Assembly: GCF_028462125.1 (NCBI RefSeq)
Contig: NZ_CP115468.1
Coordinates: 558,001-622,000, forward strand
DNA length: 64,000 nucleotides
From: Leptospira sp. GIMC2001
GTDB taxonomy: Bacteria; Spirochaetota; Leptospiria; Leptospirales; Leptospiraceae
Direction of reading: 5' to 3'
Shown in pieces: positions 1-8,519 of the stretch; position 1 is the first letter of the stretch, and each line of letters starts with the position of its first letter. Under the pieces are notes generated by a model, which saw nothing but the letters and a program-made list of their open reading frames with translations, did not search any database and was not told where the DNA came from. The position numbers and the translations under genes were made by a program.

Positions 1-627
1 TGTATGCAGATACACTTGACCTGCACCACCCGTTGCAAGTATGGTTCGCTTGGCAAATAAAGGAAAAACTTCTCCGTCTTCTGTGTTCAAGATATAGGCT
101 CCGTAACACCTGAGAGGGAGATCAGAAGAATTTTGTATATGATGAGGAGTTAAAATATCAACACAAGCATGGTTTTCTAATATACGAATATTCGGCTTAC
201 TCTTTACAGCATTGAGGAGTGATGTCTCAACTTCTCTTCCCGTTCGATCGTGCGCATGAACGATTCGGTTCTTGCGGTGACCACCTTCGCGAGCGAGGTC
301 CAAGTTGCCCGTTGAGTCTTTGTTAAACGGAACTCCAATTTCTAAAAGCTCTTGAATCCGGAAAGGTCCTTCCTCAACCAAAATTCTTACAGATTCTGGA
401 TCACAGAGACCGGCTCCAGCTACTAAGGTATCTTGGATATGTTCTTCGATCTCATCGGTTGCGGAAATTACGCTGGCAATGCCACCTTGCGCATAGTTCG
501 TGTTAGATTCGTAGTCAGATTTTTTGGTAACAATTGTGACAGACCCCAAATCAGAAATCTTCCAGGCAAGAAACAAGCCTGTAATTCCAGATCCAATGAT
601 TAGGAAGTCTGTCTTTTGCGAATTCAT
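1..627 (-). CDS. nadB: L-aspartate oxidase NadB (5' part; runs off the left edge)
   Basis: NadB is the flavoenzyme that oxidises L-aspartate to iminoaspartate, the first step of de novo NAD synthesis. Translating the minus strand from the ATG at 627 gives about 209 residues. They include an N-terminal dinucleotide-binding motif ([10 protein letters not shown], a GxGxxG glycine pattern for FAD), the NYAQGGIA motif, the REGGH segment, and a [13 protein letters not shown] active-site segment typical of the fumarate reductase/succinate dehydrogenase flavoprotein family. The C-terminal half lies outside the window. The ATG overlaps the stop codon of the upstream protease gene as ATGA, so the two are probably co-transcribed and translationally coupled. 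Family assignment is firm; the gene is incomplete only because of the window edge. Confidence 0.93.
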   Translation of the reverse strand, partial: MNSQKTDFLIIGSGITGLFLAWKISDLGSVTIVTKKSDYESNTNYAQGGIASVISATDEIEEHIQDTLVAGAGLCDPESVRILVEEGPFRIQELLEIGVPFNKDSTGNLDLAREGGHRKNRIVHAHDRTGREVETSLLNAVKSKPNIRILENHACVDILTPHHIQNSSDLPLRCYGAYILNTEDGEVFPLFAKRTILATGGAGQVYLHT

Positions 628-2495
628 TTCTTATCTGCGAGTGCTCTTACGTAATCCAAAGAACGAATCAACATATAATCAGGTCGGATCTGATCATCTG
701 AATGCTCTGATAGATATTTGTCAGATTTACCGAACTTTTTGACATGTTCTTTGATTGCTGGGACATTGAACCTGGACTTGTAACTCGATGCAGAAGGAAT
801 CTCTGGGAGATGATTCCACATATCTTCTTCTCTATATCGGAACGGAAAACTGCCATCGGCTTCTTCAGATATTTCAATGTCTGGAGTAACACCAACTACT
901 TGAATGGTTTTGCCAGAAGGAGAATAGTAACGGCTGTTAGTGATCTTAAGAACAAAGTCTTGATTGCCTGGAAGATCCATCGATTTTTGCACAGTTGCCT
1001 TACCAAAAGTTCTCTCACCTAACAGCAATCCGCGACCATGATGTTGAATAGCACTTGCGACAATCTCGCTCGCAGAAGCCGATTTAGCATTCATTAGAAT
1101 CACTAACGGAAGATCTGTGATCTTTTTGTTATTAGCAATTGCTTCTTCTGGACTGCGATTCGGAACTTTTGTGCTAACGATCAGTAGTCCTTTATCAATG
1201 AATAGATCAGCGATATCAATAGCTAGATCTAGATATCCACCAGAATTATTTCGGAGATCGAGAATGATCCCTTTTAGTTTGTTGCCATTGGCTGAAGATT
1301 CTCTTTCCATATCGCGAACTGCTTTTGCAATCATAGAATCCACTGAATCTTCGTTAGGTGCTTTGATGAATCCAGTCAATTTTATATAGGCAATTTCTGG
1401 ATCTTCTTTGAGAATTCTATAAGTTAAATTCTTAATTGTGATCGTGTCTCGAATGATTGGAATGTCTAGTGTTCCAGTCACACCTTTTCTTCGGATGGTA
1501 AGAACAACTTCTGTTGCTTTCTTGCCTTTGATTCGCTTAACCACCTTATCTAAGTTCATCGCTGCAATGGAAATTTTGTCAACAGCTAGGATAACATCTC
1601 CACTACGCAATCCAGACTTGAGGGCGGGGCTTCCTTCCAAGGGATTTTCGACGACAACTTCTCTGGTTCCACCACCGCTGAGTATAGCACCGATTCCTTC
1701 AAAAGAGGAATCATTGATTTTTGCCATAGACTCTTCCCATGCTTCTCGTAGGAATACATTGGAATGTGGGTCAAGTGAGCTTAGGTATCCATTGGCAGCA
1801 GCTAGATAGACATCGTTGATTGTATAGTCTGCTTTTTTTTCTTCGTCGGGTGTCTGGATCTCAGGATCTAAGTCGAGGACTGAATTCGGAAGTGCTGGTT
1901 CTTTATATTTAGCAAGATTCTCTTCAACGTATGCGATGATCTTGTCAAAATCTTTTTTCGAGAAACGAGTTTCTTCCCATTTAGCAGATAAGACAGACTT
2001 ACGCAATTTATCTTTCTCGATCAATTTCTTGACCTCTTCGTCTGACATTTTGCGGTTTTCATTCTTTTTGATTTTTGCTTTTCTCATTTCCTCGACTTTC
2101 ACGTAGTCGGGGTCCATGATTATAAATTTATCAGATGGTGAGAGTTTAAAAGTGCTTTTGACTGGCAAAAGGGAATCAGCATCTTCATACTTTTCTCTCT
2201 CGTTGAAATAACTTTCTGGATAGAGATAAAGTGGATGAGGCATGGAAAGTAAAGTGTAGAAAGCTGCATCTGTGTATGCACGATTCTTATTGATCGATTT
2301 ATCGATGTAAAATTTATCAACAGCCAAAACAACACTTTCTAAATCTTTATAAGTGAAAGAGTTCTTCACTTCTGGTTGTTTTTTGGCTTCAGGTTCGCAT
2401 CTAGAGAGCGTTCCGCTAAGTAATCCGATCACTAAAATAGTGGAAAAAATATAAGAGACCTTTTTCAAGTTGATTCCCCAGTTCATAGAATTCAT
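624..2495 (-). CDS. S41 C-terminal processing protease with PDZ domain (Ctp/Prc family)
   Basis: A 623-residue exported serine protease of the carboxy-terminal processing family, which trims or degrades envelope proteins from their C termini. An N-terminal hydrophobic segment (about 12-30) ends in a Cys at 33 within TLSRC, a poor but possible spirochaete lipobox, so it may be a lipoprotein. A PDZ domain spans about 258-348 and the S41 core about 360-540. The SASASEI motif supplies Ser474 and GERTFGKA supplies Lys499; their 25-residue spacing matches the Ser/Lys dyad of E. coli Prc. The region 100-200 is a charged, lineage-specific insertion. Its stop overlaps the nadB start by 4 nt. It is divergent from the gene at 2542. 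Physiological substrates cannot be read from sequence. Confidence 0.92.
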   Translation of the reverse strand: MNSMNWGINLKKVSYIFSTILVIGLLSGTLSRCEPEAKKQPEVKNSFTYKDLESVVLAVDKFYIDKSINKNRAYTDAAFYTLLSMPHPLYLYPESYFNEREKYEDADSLLPVKSTFKLSPSDKFIIMDPDYVKVEEMRKAKIKKNENRKMSDEEVKKLIEKDKLRKSVLSAKWEETRFSKKDFDKIIAYVEENLAKYKEPALPNSVLDLDPEIQTPDEEKKADYTINDVYLAAANGYLSSLDPHSNVFLREAWEESMAKINDSSFEGIGAILSGGGTREVVVENPLEGSPALKSGLRSGDVILAVDKISIAAMNLDKVVKRIKGKKATEVVLTIRRKGVTGTLDIPIIRDTITIKNLTYRILKEDPEIAYIKLTGFIKAPNEDSVDSMIAKAVRDMERESSANGNKLKGIILDLRNNSGGYLDLAIDIADLFIDKGLLIVSTKVPNRSPEEAIANNKKITDLPLVILMNAKSASASEIVASAIQHHGRGLLLGERTFGKATVQKSMDLPGNQDFVLKITNSRYYSPSGKTIQVVGVTPDIEISEEADGSFPFRYREEDMWNHLPEIPSASSYKSRFNVPAIKEHVKKFGKSDKYLSEHSDDQIRPDYMLIRSLDYVRALADKK

Positions 2496-2541
2496 TCTTG
2501 TTCAGTAAACCCAATCAAAACGAAACAGGCAACTTAAAAAA

Positions 2542-3471
2542 ATGAGGAAATCTCTCCTTGCGTTCATTTTATTTTTTTTCCATATCTATCCATCCTCAGC
2601 GCAAAATAGAGAGAAGATTGAATGGGACGACTTAGTATTCTACGAAAGAATTATTCTCGATTACTATTCAAGTGAATCAGAAAAGAAGCACGCGCTGAAT
2701 GAATTGGATACACGGTGCCGATGGAAAGATCCAGGAACCGGATTATCTTGTGCCAATCTAGCAATTCTTTATTTAAATGCAAATGATCTTGACCGAGCAT
2801 ACACTGCAGCAGCAATCGCATACAAAAAAGAGCCAAAAGATAATTTCTACAGAAATTTATTTCAAAACCTTGCTGTCAGAACCAATAATTTGAAAGATAT
2901 GCGAAAGCGAATGGGTCGAGACGGAAACATCATTCTCACTTACGAACGTGCGATCCTGAGATGTAAAGAAAATCGACCAACTGCAGCTCTTCCTGATATT
3001 AGAACCCTTGTGAATCTTGGGCATCTAACAAGAGAGTCATTGGAAAAAGGAATTTTTGCACAATGTCTGAATAATTCTGAAGAAATTGTTCAACTTAGAA
3101 ATATCGCAAAGCCCAATAAAGTATCTTATTCTAAATTGCTAATGGGAGAAGAGGATCGAAATCATGGTTACTATTCAATCTGGGATATATCTTATGCTAG
3201 AAAAGAAAAAACCGAAAAATTAAAAGATTCTGATGAGCCCAATCAATTGATTACCAAGCATTGGATGGATTTTAAATCAAATCTCATTTCTGGTAATTCT
3301 GCTAAAGCAAAATCCAGTTTTGATGATTATAAAAATACTCTCCAATCGATCAAGAAATCAGGTGGCAAGAGTAAAGATCTTGCAGAGTCTCTGGAGCTTG
3401 CAACAGAATTGATTCTAAAGCAAGATCCGATCTTTCGTGATAAAGCAGATCGAATGGGGATTCGTTGGTAG
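2542..3471 (+). CDS. Exported hypothetical protein, TPR-like
   Basis: A 309-residue protein with a clear cleavable signal peptide (hydrophobic residues 4-17, then YPSSAQ, likely cut near residue 21). I do not recognise a named family. The region about 70-110 (GLSCANLAILYLNANDLDRAYTAA) has the small/large alternation of a tetratricopeptide helix pair, and the rest is predicted to be helical and charged, so a periplasmic TPR-like scaffold is the best guess. It starts 46 nt from the divergent protease gene, so the two share a promoter region. No catalytic motif is seen. Confidence 0.7.
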   Translation: MRKSLLAFILFFFHIYPSSAQNREKIEWDDLVFYERIILDYYSSESEKKHALNELDTRCRWKDPGTGLSCANLAILYLNANDLDRAYTAAAIAYKKEPKDNFYRNLFQNLAVRTNNLKDMRKRMGRDGNIILTYERAILRCKENRPTAALPDIRTLVNLGHLTRESLEKGIFAQCLNNSEEIVQLRNIAKPNKVSYSKLLMGEEDRNHGYYSIWDISYARKEKTEKLKDSDEPNQLITKHWMDFKSNLISGNSAKAKSSFDDYKNTLQSIKKSGGKSKDLAESLELATELILKQDPIFRDKADRMGIRW

Positions 3472-3628
3472 TGTTTGAAAGTTTGATAAAATATATATTA
3501 TTTCCAAAGAGTTGGATGATGGATCTATAGTCTTTGATTCATATTGTTATTGCAATCTAGAGAGGTGGTTTGTGTTATATATGATGTTGTATTTTTCTAA
3601 TCAGTTAAATTAATAAAAGGGGCAATTT

Positions 3629-4078
3629 GTGGAAATTTCAAACGACTTATTGTTTAGCTTTCTTTCTTATTCACCAGGTCTATTCTGGATTTGTATTTTA
3701 TTCTTACCTAAGAATACCAAAGCCATGTTTTGTGTGGATATATACCTAATTCTTTTGAGCTTGCTATTTGTAATACAAACGATTCCTGGAATTGGAGAAA
3801 TTCTTAGTATAATTTTTAAACCAACTTTTTTGGAAATGAAAGCATTCTTAAGTTCTGATGCTGGATTTTTGGGTACTTGGAATCATATGATTCTATCTGA
3901 TGTTTGGATTGGTCGATGGATTTCCCAAGATTCTTTGCAATTCAAAAGTTCTTTATTGATTCGATTGATTATTATTCCTATAATATTGATTCTGGGTCCA
4001 TTTGGATTGTTTTTCTATTTGGTTCTCAGGGCAATCTTGACCAAAAGTATTGGATTCAATTCCATCAAAAATGATTAA
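3629..4078 (+). CDS. ABA4-like (DUF4281) integral membrane protein
   Basis: A 149-residue protein with about four membrane segments. It shares the layout of the ABA DEFICIENT 4-like family: a hydrophobic N terminus, a central segment TWNHMILSDVWIGRWI that parallels the family's W-x-H-x3-x-D-x-F/W-x-GRW signature, and a C-terminal GPFGLFFYLVLR that parallels GPLGLLLYLLLR. The plant member is needed for neoxanthin formation; bacterial members have no established role. The start is GTG at 3629, preceded by AAGGGGC at 3617-3623. It is followed 3 nt later by an HEFQH lipoprotein, so they probably form an operon. The family call rests on motif recall and should be confirmed by profile search. Confidence 0.72.
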   Translation: MEISNDLLFSFLSYSPGLFWICILFLPKNTKAMFCVDIYLILLSLLFVIQTIPGIGEILSIIFKPTFLEMKAFLSSDAGFLGTWNHMILSDVWIGRWISQDSLQFKSSLLIRLIIIPIILILGPFGLFFYLVLRAILTKSIGFNSIKND

Positions 4079-4081
4079 TAT

Positions 4082-5071
4082 ATGAAAAAACTATCCTTCC
4101 TACTACTCGTTTTCGTTTTACTCGTTGGATGCTCAACTGCGAGTAAAAATGTAGATCAAAGCAAATCAGATTTGGATTTATATCCAAAAAGATTTGAGGC
4201 AATTCTCACGCAGCTCGTTATTTTAGTGAATGGTCGCAAAAATAGTGATGATAACTTACATGTTGTTCTTCTCAACAACATGAATCGTATTAATGCTGGA
4301 TTTCTAAAATTAAGTATCGATCCTACATTGCCTAGTAGTATAGAAGGTGGTGCAATTTTTGCCTTTGATTCAGCTGGTAGTCATCCGGGCATTTATATCA
4401 GTCCCTATTTAGTTGACTTATATGAGAAAAGACCTTCTTTAGTTTATTCAATTTTGATTCATGAATTCCAACATGCCGATTCATATTTTACAAATAAAGA
4501 TCTCTTTATTCTAACTCGAGATAATCCAGTTGAAAAATATTTGTATGAAATGGATGCCTATCATTTGGAGGCTTTATTTATTAAAAATTATTTAGCTCAT
4601 GATAAGAGATTTATATTAAGTGAATTCGAAAAGTTTCTTTCTAGTAGCCATTCAAAAGACAATTTGGCCTCCTTTTCTCAAGCTGCCTATAAATTTGATA
4701 TGCGCTTAGTATACTATTTGCATGGACTGGTTCGATCGCCTAAGAATAAATTACTTAAATACAAAGAACTCAATGAGACCACTGACAGTATTCTTACACA
4801 AGATTTCGAAAAATACGAAGAAGATTGGGTTCAGTACAATCAGGTAGTTCCTCTGTTTACTATCGGAATGTTATATGCGCAGTTTGTCCGTGATATAGAA
4901 ACTTATCCCGCTACGGATGAGGATATTTCGAGAATGGCTAATTTTGATTTAAAAAAGGACAACCCTCAATCATATGCAAAATTAGAAATAATTGAAAAAA
5001 AACTCATTAAGTATCAAGATCGATTGAATTACGCAAATATTATTAAGAAAAAATATTTAAATGCGGAATAA
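4082..5071 (+). CDS. Lipoprotein with HExxH metalloprotease-like motif
   Basis: A 329-residue protein with a textbook lipoprotein signal peptide (lysines at 2-3, hydrophobic stretch, LVGC with Cys17). Residues 127-131 read HEFQH, the HExxH zinc-binding helix of many metallopeptidases, preceded by hydrophobic ILI and followed by an aspartate. About 28 residues later YEMDAYHLEA (155-164) offers acidic residues that could act as the third ligand, as in gluzincin-like proteins. No standard peptidase family is recognised. Alternatives are a non-catalytic metal-binding lipoprotein or a minor DUF. It lies 3 nt after the ABA4-like gene. The motif is seen directly; protease activity is inference. Confidence 0.68.
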   Translation: MKKLSFLLLVFVLLVGCSTASKNVDQSKSDLDLYPKRFEAILTQLVILVNGRKNSDDNLHVVLLNNMNRINAGFLKLSIDPTLPSSIEGGAIFAFDSAGSHPGIYISPYLVDLYEKRPSLVYSILIHEFQHADSYFTNKDLFILTRDNPVEKYLYEMDAYHLEALFIKNYLAHDKRFILSEFEKFLSSSHSKDNLASFSQAAYKFDMRLVYYLHGLVRSPKNKLLKYKELNETTDSILTQDFEKYEEDWVQYNQVVPLFTIGMLYAQFVRDIETYPATDEDISRMANFDLKKDNPQSYAKLEIIEKKLIKYQDRLNYANIIKKKYLNAE

Positions 5072-5183
5072 AGATTAATTTAGATATAAAATTTTCCATT
5101 TAATCTCTCTCCGATATGCAATTTGTTACTTTCGATTTATTTAGTTATTCAAAGGGTGAAATTGAAAAATCAAAATTGAATTT

Positions 5184-5198
5184 TGCACGAGTCGTGCA
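5184..5198. promoter_or_regulatory. Perfect palindrome, possible operator
   Basis: TGCACGA-G-TCGTGCA is an exact inverted repeat of 7+1+7 in otherwise AT-rich DNA. It sits 4 nt upstream of a TTGACA hexamer. The GC content of the arms and the lack of a following T-run argue for a protein-binding site rather than a terminator. The cognate regulator is unknown. Confidence 0.5.
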
Positions 5199-5202
5199 TA
5201 AT

Positions 5203-5231
5203 TTGACAAAAAACTAATCAATGTTTGATAG
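5203..5231 (+). promoter_or_regulatory. Candidate sigma70-type promoter upstream of the DUF2167 gene
   Basis: TTGACA at 5203-5208 is followed after 17 nt by TGATAG (5226-5231), with TAGAAT overlapping slightly downstream. The -35 match is perfect and the -10 is weak. If used, it gives a 5' leader of about 210 nt before the ATG at 5453. The palindrome at 5184 would then lie just upstream of the -35. Confidence 0.35.
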
Positions 5232-5452
5232 AATTTTATGAAATAAATTATTAACTAGATGCATAATTTATCTAATTTTGTTTCCGTGGAAAGATTACAT
5301 CCCAAAATAAGCTCATTTTCAGTCTTCAGAATATAAAAATAAAATCAAAATTTGATGAACTTAGATTCTGATTTTTTGCTCTAAAATATCTAAAATAATC
5401 TTGATTAAATTACTTGTACATTCAAAACTCTAGAAAAAACAAGAGGTGTTCC

Positions 5453-6307
5453 ATGCTCAAGTTAAATGCAATTCTGATAAGCCTGATATTGTTAGGCACT
5501 CCTATTTTTGCCGAAGCAGAAATACAAGAAAAGGTCAATAAACTAAAATTCCAAACTGGAAAAGTTACGATTGGAGACAATCTCGCGACAATCGATGTGC
5601 CTAAGGGTTTTAAGTTTTTGGATGCCAAGCAAAGTCAGTTCGTACTGCACGATGTTTGGGGCAATCCAGAAGATGATTCAACATTAGGAATGCTGTTCAA
5701 GGCTGATCAATCACCGACGAGTGACAATTTCACTTATGCGATCACTTACGCTTTTTCTGATGAAGGATATGTTAGCGACAGTGATGCAAATGAAATTGAT
5801 TATGAAGAACTTCTCGAGACAATGAAAGAAGATATCGAAGAAGGCAATTCTTTTCGTAAGAAAGAAGGCTATCCAACACTAAATCTTGTTGGCTGGGCTT
5901 CCAAACCTTATTATGACGAAAGCAATAAAAAGCTACATTGGGCAAAAGAAATTAATTTTGAAGGCGATGAAGTTAACACATTAAATTATAATATTCGAAT
6001 GCTAGGAAGAAAAGGTGTCTTAGTTGCGAATGCGATCGCCACAATAGAATACCTTCCAGAGGTTGAGAAGGATATTCCCGTTATTTTAGAATCAACCGGA
6101 TTTAATGAAGGTGAAAAATATTCAGATTATAATCCGAGTGTTGATAAAGTAGCAGCATACGGGATTGGGGGATTGATCGCAGGAAAAGTTCTCGCTAAAG
6201 CAGGTTTTTTTGCATTGATCGCGAAATTTTGGAAAATCATTGCATTAGGTGGAATTGCAATGCTTGGATTCATTAAGAAATTTTTTTCGGGAAGATCTAA
6301 CGAATAA
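5453..6307 (+). CDS. DUF2167 membrane-anchored exported protein
   Basis: A 284-residue protein from the ATG at 5453. That start is chosen over the upstream in-frame ATG because AGAGGTG lies just before it and it gives a clean signal peptide (LKLNAILISLILLGTPIFAEAE). The body (VTIGDNLATIDVPKGFKFLDAKQSQFVLHD..., WGNP, GMLF) matches DUF2167/COG4714, a family of predicted membrane-anchored proteins. The C terminus has a Gly/Ala-rich hydrophobic stretch (about 240-275) followed by basic residues, which would place the bulk outside the cytoplasm and leave a short basic tail inside. Function in this family is not established; some members sit near stress genes. Confidence 0.8.
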   Translation: MLKLNAILISLILLGTPIFAEAEIQEKVNKLKFQTGKVTIGDNLATIDVPKGFKFLDAKQSQFVLHDVWGNPEDDSTLGMLFKADQSPTSDNFTYAITYAFSDEGYVSDSDANEIDYEELLETMKEDIEEGNSFRKKEGYPTLNLVGWASKPYYDESNKKLHWAKEINFEGDEVNTLNYNIRMLGRKGVLVANAIATIEYLPEVEKDIPVILESTGFNEGEKYSDYNPSVDKVAAYGIGGLIAGKVLAKAGFFALIAKFWKIIALGGIAMLGFIKKFFSGRSNE

Positions 6308-6428
6308 GTAAGAAGTATTCTGTATTGAAATATTCTAGAAGCAGAGGGGATTATTGGGTAGTTGGTTTTTTGTCCTAATTGAGAAATAGGATAACGGAAA
6401 TATTTAATCGTTAGTCGAATTATTTTTG

Positions 6429-6689
6429 TTATCTTAGTTTTTCTGAATTTGGATTCTTAATGCAAATACCCAATTCATCAAGAATCAGCTTATTGGTTTT
6501 GCAAAAGTATCCTTGTGGACATACCAATCCAGTGAGCCCTTGGCATCGGAAATTTATTTCTGTGTTTGGTGGATTGGTGTCAATCGATTTGGTTGGTTCT
6601 GATCCAATGAGAGTATTGTGAAGTAAACTCAAGAATATTAAAAGGATGAAAACTGAAAATGTTCTGGGAAGCTTTACTGATATTAACAT
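6429..6689 (-). CDS. Small secreted cysteine-rich protein (CPxGYxC motif)
   Basis: An 86-residue ORF with an N-terminal signal peptide (hydrophobic FSVFILLIFLSLL, about 11-24). The mature part is short and carries four cysteines in C-x7-C-P-x-G-Y-x-C followed by L-G-x-C. This resembles the small extracytoplasmic motif C-x-G-x-x-G-x-x-CPxGxxC found in many bacterial exported proteins, and would fit two disulfides. It is 27 nt downstream of rsuA on the same strand. I know of no function. The motif and signal peptide make it more credible as a gene than its size alone would. Confidence 0.6.
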   Translation of the reverse strand: MLISVKLPRTFSVFILLIFLSLLHNTLIGSEPTKSIDTNPPNTEINFRCQGLTGLVCPQGYFCKTNKLILDELGICIKNPNSEKLR

Positions 6690-6716
6690 GTTCTTTGACT
6701 TTAACTTTTTACCAAG

Positions 6717-7427
6717 CTATTTCTTTCGCAAAATTTCCAATTCATCTTCTGTCAATTCACGATACTGTCCTAGATCCAGACTGTCATCTAAAGGAAGATC
6801 ACCCATTTTCGTTCTCTTTAAGTAGACTACTTCTTTGCCTAAAGCAGTGAACATTCTTCTTATTTGTCGAAATTTTCCTTCACGAATCTGGACTATTGCT
6901 TGCGTCTTGTCAAGAATTTCCAATTTAGCTGGAAGGCAAACATATCCTTCATCTAAAGTCACACCTTTTTCGAATGCTAAAATATCTGATTTCTCTAAGT
7001 CCTTGTCAACATGTACCAAATAGGTTTTATAAATATGGTGCTTAGGTGATGTGAGATTGTGATTTAACATCCCATCGTTTGTGAGAATTAAAAATCCTTC
7101 AGTGTCTTTGTCAAGTCTACCGATTGGAAACAATTTTTTGCCTTGATCTCTTTCGGACAGATAATCCATGATGGTTTTCTCGTTTGGGTCTTCTGTGGCA
7201 GTAATGCATCCAGTTGGCTTATTGATCATGTAGTAAACAAATTCTTTCCAGTCCAAAATTTCATCATCGTATTGGAGTTGGTCATCTGGTTTTACTTTAG
7301 TTCCTGCATCAGTAACAATATTTCCATTGAGTTTTACTCTCTTATCTCGCAGAAAATATTTCACTTCTTTGCGTGTTCCAATTCCGAGATTGGATAAAAT
7401 TTTATCAACTCTTTCAGTTTTGTTCAT
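6717..7427 (-). CDS. rsuA: 16S rRNA pseudouridine synthase, RsuA/RluB/E/F family
   Basis: About 236 residues. An N-terminal S4-like RNA-binding domain (1-60: RVDKILSNLGIGTRKEVKYFL) is followed by the pseudouridine synthase fold with MINKPTG at about 67-73 and GRLDKDTEG, whose Asp106 is the catalytic aspartate. TSPKHHIYKTYLV and EGKFRQIRRMFTALGK are further family signatures. The pattern (TSPxHHxxKTYLV, short length) fits RsuA, which makes pseudouridine 516 in 16S rRNA, but RluE/RluF-type specificity cannot be excluded. I prefer the ATG at 7427; an in-frame TTG at 7442 would add five residues. It is divergent from murB. Confidence 0.88.
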   Translation of the reverse strand: MNKTERVDKILSNLGIGTRKEVKYFLRDKRVKLNGNIVTDAGTKVKPDDQLQYDDEILDWKEFVYYMINKPTGCITATEDPNEKTIMDYLSERDQGKKLFPIGRLDKDTEGFLILTNDGMLNHNLTSPKHHIYKTYLVHVDKDLEKSDILAFEKGVTLDEGYVCLPAKLEILDKTQAIVQIREGKFRQIRRMFTALGKEVVYLKRTKMGDLPLDDSLDLGQYRELTEDELEILRKK

Positions 7428-7498
7428 GGTAAGTTTTCCCAATCCAATCTTCTTAAGTTCATTTTCTTTAGTTGTCTTTTCTTGACGATTCCGATTTT

Positions 7499-8455
7499 AT
7501 GAAATCAATGCTTATCGAATCTCAATTGCAAGAATTGATCCGTGGATTAGATAAATTTTCCGTCCCCTATCGCAAGGATGTATCTCTTGCTATACTTTCA
7601 TCTTTCAAAATCGGTGGAGTCTCTCCTCTGATTGTAGAACCGAATCAGGATTCAGAAATTTTTGAAGTCTTAAATTTGTTTCGTCAGCTGGACATTCCGT
7701 ACCGAGTGCTCGGAGGAGGTTCGAATATTTTGATCTCCGATCATCCTGATGACTTTGTTGTATTTCGTTTGAGTGGAGATTATAAAAACTATGAAATGAT
7801 AGAGCCTGGAATTTTTGAGATTGGCGGTGCGACGAATACGACTCCGGTTTTTCGGCAGATTTCTCAGAAAGGATTTACGGGTGCGGAATTTTTGAGTACC
7901 ATTCCTGGTTGGACTGGTGGTGCCGTTATTCAAAACGCAGGTTGTTATGGCGGTGAGTTGCTTGATCTAGTATCGAGAATTGACTTTGTTCGTGATGGTG
8001 TAATTCAATCTAAAAAACCCAGTGAGATCGAATATGGATATCGTTTTACAGAATTTCTGAGAGACAAAGATAGTATCATTCTTCGCATTCAGATGCAATT
8101 GCAAGCTGGGAACTTGATAGAGATTGAAGAATCCCTAAAAGATAAACGAGACAAAAGAAATTCCTCACAACCTGAGAATAAAAAAAGTGCAGGATCTATA
8201 TTCAGAAATCCTAAAGTATTAGATGAAGATGGGAAACCGATCAAGGCTTGGCAATTGATTGATCGTGCAGGACTGCGCGGAGTTATTCAAGGTGGCGCAC
8301 AGATATCGCCTGAGCATTGCAATTTTATCGTGAATCTTGGCGGAGCTAAAGCTGTCGATGTTCATTATCTATCCGAACTTATCATGGAAAAGGTTGAGAA
8401 GACCAGCGGAATTTTACTGGAAAGAGAAGTTGAGAATTTCGGAACCATTCCTTAA
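7499..8455 (+). CDS. murB: UDP-N-acetylenolpyruvoylglucosamine reductase MurB
   Basis: MurB reduces UDP-GlcNAc-enolpyruvate to UDP-MurNAc with NADPH, the second committed step of peptidoglycan synthesis. Seen here: the FAD-binding segment ([25 protein letters not shown]), the [20 protein letters not shown] loop, YGYRFTEF with the conserved Arg, and SAGSIFRNP with the active-site Ser, followed by a C-terminal [13 protein letters not shown]. The SAGSxFRNP pattern and length indicate a type II enzyme. The start is uncertain: the ATG at 7499 (318 aa) is chosen; an in-frame TTG at 7472 would add nine residues and the ATG at 7508 would remove three. No strong ribosome-binding site decides it. Confidence 0.93.
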   Translation: MKSMLIESQLQELIRGLDKFSVPYRKDVSLAILSSFKIGGVSPLIVEPNQDSEIFEVLNLFRQLDIPYRVLGGGSNILISDHPDDFVVFRLSGDYKNYEMIEPGIFEIGGATNTTPVFRQISQKGFTGAEFLSTIPGWTGGAVIQNAGCYGGELLDLVSRIDFVRDGVIQSKKPSEIEYGYRFTEFLRDKDSIILRIQMQLQAGNLIEIEESLKDKRDKRNSSQPENKKSAGSIFRNPKVLDEDGKPIKAWQLIDRAGLRGVIQGGAQISPEHCNFIVNLGGAKAVDVHYLSELIMEKVEKTSGILLEREVENFGTIP

Positions 8456-8519
8456 GAGGGAAGATATGGTTGTACATAGTTCTTCCCAAAATTTACACAT
8501 ACTATTGGATTAACTCAAC

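Larger units (their letters stand above)
5072..5452. other. 381-nt AT-rich intergenic region
   Basis: No convincing coding region is present on either strand. It holds a perfect 15-bp palindrome (5184-5198) and a promoter-like TTGACA motif just downstream (listed separately). The rest is AT-rich with no recognisable terminator. Confidence 0.6.

Noticed and set aside
5414..5452. Upstream start for the DUF2167 protein
   Set aside because: The added residues are charged and precede a good signal peptide; the ATG at 5453 has AGAGGTG just before it.
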